A DNA stretch of 49,893 bases from Xylophilus ampelinus (GTDB lineage: Bacteria; Pseudomonadota; Gammaproteobacteria; Burkholderiales; Burkholderiaceae_C), in NCBI RefSeq assembly GCF_901875635.1, contig NZ_CABFMN010000105.1:1-49893 (forward strand), in the 5' to 3' direction. Below the pieces are notes generated by a model that did no database searches, had not been told where the DNA came from, and worked only from the letters and a program-made list of their open reading frames with translations. Of this stretch, positions 41,945 to 49,893 are shown in pieces. Made by a program: the position numbers and the translations under genes. Position 1 is the first letter of the stretch. Every line of letters starts with the position of its first letter.

Positions 41945-43087
41945 TCAGTCCAGCAGGCGGCCGGGGTTGAAGATGCCGGCCGGGTCGAAGCGCTCGCGCA
42001 GCGACCGCTGGATGCGCAGCAGCGCGGGGCCCGGGGTGTCGAAGCGGGGCAACTTTTCTACATCAAATCGGTCTACAGCGCCCGCCAAGCCTGCGTGAGG
42101 CGCTATGAAAAGCGTAGCATGGCCACCCGCGGCGCGTGCCGCCTCGCGCACCGCGCCGGCCGCGTCGACCGGCAGCGCGTACCAGCGCTGGCCGCCGTGC
42201 CACTCGACCAGCGGCTGTCCCGGCAGGGCCAGCACCGGCGCGGTCTGCGGCACCGACACGCGCCACAGCGCGAGGCCCTTCGCCATCGCCTGCGCGAAGA
42301 AGGGCGGGCGCTGGTCGCGCAGGGCCGCCCAGTCCTCGGCCGCGTGCGCATGCGCGCGGCGCTCGCCGCCGAGGTGGCGGCAGGCCGACTCGACGGCGGC
42401 CACGGCACCGCGCAGACGCAGCCACAGGGTGCCATCCGGGCCGTCGCCGCTCGCCTGCCAAGCGCTGGCGTTGAGCGGCCAGGGCTGCCCGCCCCAGCCG
42501 TGCAGCAGCGTGAGCGCCTCGGCCTGGGTGCAGGCGAACTCCAGCGTCGCCTCGGCCGGCGGCACCGGCAGCACCTTCAGGCTCACTTCGGTGATGAGGC
42601 CGAGCTGCCCCATCGAGCCGGCCAGCACGCGCGAGACGTCGTAGCCGGCCACGTTCTTCATCACCGTGCCGCCGAAACGCAGGTGCTCGCCGCGACCGTT
42701 GACCATGGCGGCGCCCAGCACGTAGTCGCGCACGCAGCCGACGCTGGCGCGCGAGGGACCGGAGAGGCCGGCGGCCACCATGCCTCCGACGGTCGAGCGG
42801 CCCGCACCTTCGGCATGCGCGAAATGCGGCGGCTCGAAGGGCAGGCACTGGCGCTGTTCGGCCAGCACGGCCTCCAGCTCGGCCAGCGGCGTGCCGGCAC
42901 CGACGGTGACGAACAACTCGCTGGGCTCGTAGTTCAGGATGCCGGCCAGCGGCACGGTATCGAGGCGCTCGCCGTCCGGCGGCGCGCCATAGAAATCCTT
43001 GCTGCCACCGCCGCGGATGCGCAGCGGCGTGCGGTGGGCGGTGGCGGCGCGGATGCGGTCGATGAAGGTGTCCAGGGGCAGCGTCAT
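41945..43087 (-). CDS. glcE: Glycolate oxidase FAD-binding subunit GlcE
   Basis: The 380-residue FAD-binding PCMH-type protein pairs with GlcD. Markers are PLRIRGGGSKDFYG, LFVTVGAGTPLAELEAVLAE, the flavin-contact EGAGRSTVGGMVAAGLSGPS and GTVMKNVAGYDVSRVLAGSM. The end RERFDPAGIFNPGRLLD is also typical. Residues 328-345 (IAPHAGLAGAVDRFDV) are encoded by a copy of the 55-nt repeat at 42064-42118, in a segment where homologues are shorter, as I recall. This insertion keeps the frame and uses AT-rich codons. ATG 43085-43087 is chosen because upstream DNA is a palindromic repeat. Confidence 0.93.
   Translation of the reverse strand: MTLPLDTFIDRIRAATAHRTPLRIRGGGSKDFYGAPPDGERLDTVPLAGILNYEPSELFVTVGAGTPLAELEAVLAEQRQCLPFEPPHFAHAEGAGRSTVGGMVAAGLSGPSRASVGCVRDYVLGAAMVNGRGEHLRFGGTVMKNVAGYDVSRVLAGSMGQLGLITEVSLKVLPVPPAEATLEFACTQAEALTLLHGWGGQPWPLNASAWQASGDGPDGTLWLRLRGAVAAVESACRHLGGERRAHAHAAEDWAALRDQRPPFFAQAMAKGLALWRVSVPQTAPVLALPGQPLVEWHGGQRWYALPVDAAGAVREAARAAGGHATLFIAPHAGLAGAVDRFDVEKLPRFDTPGPALLRIQRSLRERFDPAGIFNPGRLLD
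42064..42118 (-). repeat. 55-nt double-hairpin repeat, copy F, inside glcE
   Basis: On the minus strand it begins GCTACGCTTTTCATAGC, continues TTGGCGGGCGCTGTAG and ends ACCGATTTG, in exact 55-nt register with copies A, B and C. It lies wholly within glcE and encodes part of an apparent insertion near the C-terminus. Confidence 0.8.
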
Positions 43088-43097
43088 GGTGTGGCTC

Positions 43098-43199
43098 CTT
43101 CCCCCGCTGGGGGAAGGCGGGGATGGGGGCACCGCGCAAGGCCACCACCGCGTCCATCGCCGTCTGCCCCCACCCCTGCCCTCCCCCAGCGGGGGAGGG
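43098..43199. repeat. Inverted pair of GC-rich palindromes between glcD and glcE
   Basis: CTTCCCCCGCTGGGGGAAG (43098-43116) and CCCTCCCCCAGCGGGGGAGG (43179-43198) are each palindromes. Together with their inner flanks they form one larger inverted repeat. They resemble common extragenic palindromes of Burkholderiales. They may weaken read-through from glcD to glcE or protect mRNA ends. Confidence 0.75.
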
Positions 43200-43229
43200 A
43201 GCGCGGCACGGCGAAAAATGGGCGCTTCA

Positions 43230-44732
43230 TCAGAACCTCGGCAGATCAGGATGCGGCAGCACGCCACCGCGCACCACCTGCTTGCCATACTCGGCGCAGC
43301 GCGACAGCGTGGGGATCACCTTGCCCGGGTTGAGCGTGCCGGCAGGGTCGAAGGCAGCCTTGATGGCGAGCATCTGCGCGTTCTCCTCGGGCGTGAACTG
43401 CACGCACATGCTGTTGAGCTTCTCGACGCCCACGCCATGCTCGCCCGAGACGGTGCCGCCCATGGCGACGCTGGTTTCGAGGATGTCGGCACCGAAGAGC
43501 TCGCAGCGGTGCAGCTCGTCCGGGTCGTTGGCATCGAACAGCACCAGCGGGTGCAGGTTGCCGTCGCCCGCATGGAAGACGTTGCAGCAGCGCAGGTTGT
43601 ATTTCTTTTCCATCTCCTGGATGGCAAGCAGGATGTCGGCCAGGCGCTTGCGCGGGATGGTCGAGTCCAGGCACATGTAGTCGGGGCTGATGCGGCCCGA
43701 GGCGGGGAAGGCGTTCTTGCGCCCGCTCCAGAACTTCAGGCGCTCCTCCTCGCTCTCGCTGCACTGGATGGCGGTGGCGCCGGCGGCGCGCAGCACCTCG
43801 GTCATGCGGCCGATCTCTTCCTCGACCTCCTCGGGCGTGCCGTCGGACTCGCACAGCAGAATGGCCGCGGCATCGAGGTCATAGCCGGCATGGACGAAGT
43901 CCTCGACGGCGGCGGTCATGGGCTTGTCCATCATCTCCAGCCCCGCCGGAATGATGCCGGCAGCGATCACGGCGGCCACCGCATCGCCGGCCTTCCGCAC
44001 GTCGTCGAAGCTGGCCATGATGCAGCGCGCGAGCTGCGGCTTGGGCACCAGCTTGACCGTCACTTCGGTGGTGACGGCCAGCATGCCTTCGCTGCCGACC
44101 ACCAGCGGCAGCAGATCGAAGCCGGCGCAGTCCAGGGCGCTGCTGCCGAACTCGACGGCCTCGCCCTCGGCGGTGAAGCCGCGCACGCGCAGCACGTTGT
44201 GCAGCGTGAGGCCGTACTTCAGGCAGTGCACGCCGCCCGAGTTCTCGGCCACGTTGCCGCCGATGGTGCAGGCGATCTGGCTCGACGGGTCGGGCGCGTA
44301 GTAGAGGTTGAAGGGCGCGGCCGCCTCGCTGATGGCGAGGTTGCGCACGCCGCACTGCACGGTGGCCGTGCGGCTCACCGGGTCGATGGCCAGGATGCGG
44401 TTGAACTTCGCGAGCGAGAGCGTCACGCCCTCGGCATGGGGCATGGCGCCGCCCGACAGCCCCGTGCCCGCGCCGCGCGCCACCACCGGCACGCCCAGGC
44501 CGTGGCAGGCCTTGAGCACTGCGGCGACCTGCGCCTCGGTCTCGGGCAGTGCCACCACCAGCGGGCGCTGGCGGTACGCGGTGAGCCCGTCGCACTCGTA
44601 GGGCACCGTGTCCTCGGACTGCCAGAGCAGCGCATGCGAAGGCAAATGGGCCTGCAGCGCCCGCACCACCTGCGACTGGCGCTCCGATTTCTGTAGCACG
44701 CGCTGCTCGGGCGCAGTGAGGGGGGCATTCAT
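43230..44732 (-). CDS. glcD: Glycolate/D-lactate oxidase FAD subunit GlcD
   Basis: The 500-residue FAD-linked oxidase catalyses glycolate or D-lactate oxidation. Features are the PCMH FAD domain (PVVARGAGTGLSGGAMPHAE; YAPDPSSQIACTIGGNVAEN) and the C-terminal substrate domain with VFHAGDGNLHPLVLFDAND and the catalytic segment VSGEHGVGVEKL. The ending FDPAGTLNPGKVIP is typical. Ribosome site GGAGG precedes ATG 44730-44732. It follows the permease gene by 52 bases and leads the oxidase genes. Confidence 0.95.
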   Translation of the reverse strand: MNAPLTAPEQRVLQKSERQSQVVRALQAHLPSHALLWQSEDTVPYECDGLTAYRQRPLVVALPETEAQVAAVLKACHGLGVPVVARGAGTGLSGGAMPHAEGVTLSLAKFNRILAIDPVSRTATVQCGVRNLAISEAAAPFNLYYAPDPSSQIACTIGGNVAENSGGVHCLKYGLTLHNVLRVRGFTAEGEAVEFGSSALDCAGFDLLPLVVGSEGMLAVTTEVTVKLVPKPQLARCIMASFDDVRKAGDAVAAVIAAGIIPAGLEMMDKPMTAAVEDFVHAGYDLDAAAILLCESDGTPEEVEEEIGRMTEVLRAAGATAIQCSESEEERLKFWSGRKNAFPASGRISPDYMCLDSTIPRKRLADILLAIQEMEKKYNLRCCNVFHAGDGNLHPLVLFDANDPDELHRCELFGADILETSVAMGGTVSGEHGVGVEKLNSMCVQFTPEENAQMLAIKAAFDPAGTLNPGKVIPTLSRCAEYGKQVVRGGVLPHPDLPRF

Positions 44733-44784
44733 CGTGGAACCTCCAGCGGGCCGGCGCGCGACCGCGCCGGCTTCGGGTGTGCGC

Positions 44785-46446
<1,662 letters not shown>

Positions 46447-46594
46447 GGCCGTGTCTCCGGTGGTTGTTGTCGATCGTTATCGGGTGCCCCGTGCACCCGT
46501 GTGCCGCACTGTGGCGCGGGCCGCCGCGCGCTGCAAGCCCGCTCGGCCCGTCGGCACTGTAGGGGTGCCGCCGGGCCGGGCGTTTGAAGTTTCT

Positions 46595-47509
46595 TCAGCG
46601 GGGGTTTGAGATTTTTTCGCGGCCGGGCGGCAGGTCGCGGTGCAGCAGCCAGTCGACGAAGGCGGCGCACTCCCAGCGCTCCAGGGCGCCGGGCCGCCAG
46701 CAGATGTAGTTGGCATGCGGCGAAGGGGCGGTGCGCGAGCTCAGGCGCACCAGCCGGCCGCTGTCGAACCAGGCGGCCGCCATCTCCGCGCGCACCAGCG
46801 CCACGCCGAAGCCGCTGGCGGCGGCGTCGTAGACCAGGCCCAGGTCGTTGAACTGGGCGCCGCGCTGCGGCTCGGGCAGCGCCAGCCCGCACGCGGCGAA
46901 CCAGGTGCTCCAGGGCTCCAGCGGGCTGCGGATGAGGCGCGCCTCGGCCAGCTCGTCCTCGGTGTCGAAGTTGGCGAAGGGGCCGTGCTCGCTCAGATAG
47001 CCCGGGCTGCAGGCGGGCGTGACCTCGTCGGGGTTGACGACGCGCCACTCGCGGTCGGTGTAGTTGCCGGTGCCGTAGCGCACCTCGAGGTCGGTTTCCT
47101 CGGCCGTCACGTCCATCAGCGGGATCGACACCTGCAGGGTCAGCTCCACTTCCGGATAGGCGGTGCGGAAGGTCTCCAGCCGTGGCATGACGTAGGTGCG
47201 CGCGAAGGTGGGCGTGACGGCCACCCGCAGCCGCGTGACGGGCTGCGCCGCGTCGCGCGCGGGCAGCCGCTGGAAGGCCGCCAGGCCGGCGCGCACGTTG
47301 GCCAGGTACGCGACGCCTTCCGCGGTGAGCGTGAAGTCGCCGCGCGCGAAGAGCTTGAAGCCGATATGCGCCTCGAGCTGGCGCACCCGGTGGCTCACGG
47401 CGCTGACCGTGACGCACAGCGCGTCGGCCGTGCGGCTGGCGCTGCGCAGGCGCGCCAGGGCCTCGAAAGTGACCAGGCACTGGATCGGCGGGATGGAGCG
47501 GAAGGACAT
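46595..47509 (-). CDS. LysR-family transcriptional regulator (GcvA-like)
   Basis: The 304-residue regulator has an N-terminal winged helix (PIQCLVTFEALARLRSASRT; TVSAVSHRVRQLEAHIGFKL) and a periplasmic-binding-like effector domain (VTPTFARTYVMPRLETF; ADVE-like TDLEVRYGTGNY; DLGLVYDAAASGFGVALVR). The HTH and FARGDFTLTAEG segment resemble GcvA. The ATG at 47507-47509 is used; upstream codons overlap the SMP-30 gene. It lies between the SMP-30 gene and the permease on the same strand and probably controls one or both. Confidence 0.9.
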   Translation of the reverse strand: MSFRSIPPIQCLVTFEALARLRSASRTADALCVTVSAVSHRVRQLEAHIGFKLFARGDFTLTAEGVAYLANVRAGLAAFQRLPARDAAQPVTRLRVAVTPTFARTYVMPRLETFRTAYPEVELTLQVSIPLMDVTAEETDLEVRYGTGNYTDREWRVVNPDEVTPACSPGYLSEHGPFANFDTEDELAEARLIRSPLEPWSTWFAACGLALPEPQRGAQFNDLGLVYDAAASGFGVALVRAEMAAAWFDSGRLVRLSSRTAPSPHANYICWRPGALERWECAAFVDWLLHRDLPPGREKISNPR

Positions 47510-47528
47510 GCGCGGCCGGGCTTGCGCT

Positions 47529-48440
47529 TCAGTCGTCGAAGAAGTCGACCGGCCGGCCGGCCGCTTCGGTGCGTGTGAACAGCACCTGGCCGGACGCGGG
47601 CATGCGCGCCAGCTCGTCGGCCGGCCGGCCCTTGCGCGCGCTGGTGATGAAGAGCGTGCGCAGGTCCTCGCCGCCGAAGCAGGGCATGGTGGGGCACTGC
47701 AGCGGCACCGGCCAGGCGCGCACGGTGCGGCCGTCCCGGTCGAGCTGCTGCAGCTGGGCGCCCTCGTACATGGCGGCCCAGTAGCCGCCCTGCGCGTCGA
47801 GCGTGGCGCCATCGGGCCGGCCGCCGTAGGGCACGCCGGCGGCCGCCGCCTCGGCCTTGTCCTCGAAGCGGCGCCACACGCGCGCGGCGCCGAGCCGGTT
47901 GCCGGCCGCTTCCCAGTCCCAGGCGCGGATCGCATGCGATGGGGTGTCGACCCAATAGAGCGTGCCGCCGTCGAAGGCCAGGCCGTTGGCCGTGAGGGCG
48001 TCGTTGGCCATCGGCTGCAGGGCGCCGGGCTGCGGCCCGCGCGGGTCGAGGCAGTACAGGGCGGCGATGCGCGCGGTCTTGGGCTCGTGCAGCGTGCCGG
48101 CCCAGAAGCGCCCGCGCGGGTCGCACTTGCCGTCGTTGAAGCGCAGGGCCGCAGGATCGTGCAGCGCAGGCGCCATCAAGGTGAGCGCCCCGCCCCATTC
48201 GCGTGCCCGGTAGACGCCGTCGCGCAGCGCGACGACCAGGCCGCCGCTGCGGGCGGGGGCGATGCAGCCGGGTTCCTGCGGCATGGCCCAGCGCTCCACC
48301 GGCGCGGCAGGTCCGATGGCTCCACGCGTGCGCAGCAGGGCCTTGCCGGCGATGTCGACCCAGTAGAGGGACTGTTCGTGGGGATGCCAGAACGGCGATT
48401 CGCCGAGCTCGCAGGTGCTGTTGTCGAGGGCGGTCCACAT
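47529..48440 (-). CDS. SMP-30/gluconolactonase family protein
   Basis: The 303-residue beta-propeller hydrolase has the metal-site residues of the family: ELGESPFWHPHEQSLYWVDI near the N-terminus, RFNDGKCDPRGRFWAGTL, NDALTANGLAFDGGTLYWVD and PDGATLDAQGGYWAAMYEG. Such enzymes open sugar lactones. The ATG at 48438-48440 starts M-WTALDNSTCELGESPFW. It is followed 19 bases later by the LysR gene and preceded by the amt terminator at 48506-48540. A link of a lactonase to glycolate use is not obvious. Confidence 0.9.
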   Translation of the reverse strand: MWTALDNSTCELGESPFWHPHEQSLYWVDIAGKALLRTRGAIGPAAPVERWAMPQEPGCIAPARSGGLVVALRDGVYRAREWGGALTLMAPALHDPAALRFNDGKCDPRGRFWAGTLHEPKTARIAALYCLDPRGPQPGALQPMANDALTANGLAFDGGTLYWVDTPSHAIRAWDWEAAGNRLGAARVWRRFEDKAEAAAAGVPYGGRPDGATLDAQGGYWAAMYEGAQLQQLDRDGRTVRAWPVPLQCPTMPCFGGEDLRTLFITSARKGRPADELARMPASGQVLFTRTEAAGRPVDFFDD

Positions 48441-48505
48441 GCGGGCTATTGTGGCTTGCCATGGCGACGGCGGACACGCACGACGGCCGGAACGAGCCCG
48501 CAGAC

Positions 48506-48540
48506 AAAAAAAGGCCCGCTGGCGCAAGCGCTGGCGGGCC
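48506..48540 (-). terminator. Rho-independent terminator of the ammonium transporter gene
   Basis: A 28-base hairpin (48513-48540; arms GGCCCGC / GCGGGCC extended inward through two G-U pairs) is followed on the minus strand by seven T residues (48506-48512). It lies 100 bases after the transporter stop codon. Confidence 0.85.
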
Positions 48541-48640
48541 GAACATCCAAAGGAGACTCTCGCTAAAACTCTTTGGTGATCCGTTCTCTGTACGTTGCAA
48601 GCAACCGGCGGGCCTGCCGAAGCGGCCCGCCCGGTGGCGC

Positions 48641-49893
48641 TCAGCGGTTGTAGGCGGTTTCGCCGTGGGACGTGATGTCGAGGCCTTCGCGCTCTTCTTC
48701 TTCCGTCACACGCAGGCCCACGGTCAGGTCGGCGATCTTGTAGGCGATGAAGGCCACGACGCCCGACCACACGATGGTGAACAGCACGCTCTTGACCTGG
48801 ATCCAGACCTGGCCGCCCATGCTGAAGGTGTCGGGGGTGGGGCCGCCCGTGCCGCCCAGGCTCTGTGCCGCGAACACGCCGGTCAGGATGGCACCGACGA
48901 TGCCGCCCACGCCGTGGACGCCGAACACGTCGAAGGCGTCGTCGGCCTTGAGCATGCGCTTGAGGCCACCCACGCCCCACAGGCAGACGAAGCCGGCGAT
49001 GATGCCCAGCACGATCGAACCCATCGGGCCGACGAAGCCGGCGGCCGGCGTGACGGCCACGAGGCCGGCGACGGCGCCCGAGGCGGCACCCAGCATCGAG
49101 GCCTTGCCCTTGTGCATCGCTTCGCCCAGGATCCAGGCGAGGGCTGCGGCGGCGGTGGCCAGCACGGTGTTCACGAAGGCCAGGCCGGCCTGTGCGTTGG
49201 CGGCGCCAGCGGAGCCGGCGTTGAAGCCGAACCAGCCCACCCACAGCAGCGAGGCACCGACCATGGTCAGCGTCAGCGAGTGCGGCGTGAAGGCTTCCTT
49301 GCCGAAGCCGATGCGCTTGCCCACCATGTAGGCGCCCACCAGGCCGGCGATACCGGCGTTGATGTGCACCACGGTGCCGCCCGCGAAGTCGAGCGCGCCG
49401 TCCTTGGCCAGCAGGCCGCCGCCCCACACGATGTGGGCCATCGGCAGGTAGCTGAAGGTGAACCACAGCACCGAGAACACCAGCACGCCGGAGAACTTGG
49501 CGCGCTCTGCGAAGGCGCCCACGATCAGCGCCACGGTGATGGCGGCGAAGGTGCCCTGGAAGGCGATGAACACGTATTCGGGGATGGTCGTCAGCGCGCC
49601 GAAGGTCTCCTGGGTCACACCCTTGAGGAAGATCTTGTCGAGCGTGCCGAAGAAGCTGCCCTCACCCGTGAACGCGATGGTGTAGCCGTAGATGGCCCAC
49701 AGCACGCTGATGAGCGAGAAGATCACGAAGACCTGCATCAGCACCGACAGCATGTTCTTCGAGCGGCCCAGGCCGCCGTAGAACAGGGCCAGGCCGGGGA
49801 TGGTCATCAGGATGACCAGCAGCGTGGAGGTCAGCATCCAGGCGGTGTCGCCGGAGTCGACCTTGGGTGCCGGCGCGGCGGCCGGGGCCGCGG
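48641..49893 (-). CDS. amt: Ammonium transporter (5' end beyond window)
   Basis: At least 417 residues of an Amt/Mep family channel are present. The open frame runs past the first listed ATG (49835-49837) to the window edge, and those codons read Ala/Pro-rich then SGDTAW. This is the usual signal-linker region preceding TSTLLVILMTIPGLALFYGG in proteobacterial Amt, so the start is outside. Pore histidines are in LPMAHIVWGGGLL and in FGVHGVGGIVGAI. About 11 helices are visible, with the end EEEREGLDITSHGETAYNR. Partner glnK would be expected upstream, beyond the window. Confidence 0.95.
   Translation of the reverse strand, partial: AAPAAAPAPKVDSGDTAWMLTSTLLVILMTIPGLALFYGGLGRSKNMLSVLMQVFVIFSLISVLWAIYGYTIAFTGEGSFFGTLDKIFLKGVTQETFGALTTIPEYVFIAFQGTFAAITVALIVGAFAERAKFSGVLVFSVLWFTFSYLPMAHIVWGGGLLAKDGALDFAGGTVVHINAGIAGLVGAYMVGKRIGFGKEAFTPHSLTLTMVGASLLWVGWFGFNAGSAGAANAQAGLAFVNTVLATAAAALAWILGEAMHKGKASMLGAASGAVAGLVAVTPAAGFVGPMGSIVLGIIAGFVCLWGVGGLKRMLKADDAFDVFGVHGVGGIVGAILTGVFAAQSLGGTGGPTPDTFSMGGQVWIQVKSVLFTIVWSGVVAFIAYKIADLTVGLRVTEEEEREGLDITSHGETAYNR

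Overview
The window is high-GC betaproteobacterial DNA, most likely Comamonadaceae (Variovorax/Acidovorax-like). The gene families, the GC-rich codon use, the dispersed small palindromes and the Bug-type binding proteins all point there. I cannot fix the genus from the sequence alone. All coordinates were read by eye and all family calls come from recognised motifs; no database search was run.

Layout. (1) 1-4740 is an accessory block on the minus strand: an XRE-type regulator, then a type I restriction-modification operon (hsdM, hsdS). The first 46 codons of a DarT-like DNA ADP-ribosyltransferase toxin follow, coupled to hsdS by the same 8-base overlap that joins hsdM and hsdS. The DarT frame is broken next to what looks like the end of an IS21-type element. 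hsdR and the antitoxin darG are not in the window. (2) 4927-8729 holds a 5'-truncated methionine aminopeptidase gene abutting a hemolysin III gene, an M48 metallopeptidase and an AmpG-like permease. (3) 8874-14742 is a compact ketosynthase / chain-length-factor / halogenase-like flavoprotein gene set followed by an OmpR-type two-component system. (4) 14891-20492 is mostly housekeeping: O-antigen ligase, a CHCC zinc-finger protein, ilvE, rdgC, radA. (5) 20586-28513 is a homoprotocatechuate meta-cleavage operon (hpaR G1 G2 E, a Bug protein, D, F, H, I). It continues to 34155 with an IlvD/Edd dehydratase, a second Bug protein, a class II aldolase, a ketopantoate-reductase-like enzyme and an EamA transporter. 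The 4-hydroxyphenylacetate hydroxylase (hpaBC) is absent. (6) 34152-39725 has alr, lplT, a glutathione peroxidase, a CHASE2 protein without output domain and a small secreted protein. (7) 39845-48440 is a glycolate/lactate oxidation block on the minus strand (SMP-30 enzyme, LysR regulator, lactate/glycolate permease, glcD, glcE, a DUF1275 membrane protein, glcF). (8) The window ends inside an ammonium transporter gene.

The most unusual content is repeated, structured DNA. Two neighbouring elements of about 248 bp sit between hpaD and hpaF (25887-26133 and, inverted, 26195-26442). They share a nearly identical 59-nt core, while their 31-bp terminal stems and three internal helices differ in sequence yet pair perfectly or nearly so in each copy. 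This is covariation, which argues for selection on secondary structure. Separately, six copies of a 55-nt double-hairpin repeat are scattered through the window. One lies in frame inside glcE, one coincides with codons 81-98 of hpaF, and one supplies the last codons and stop of the AmpG-like gene.
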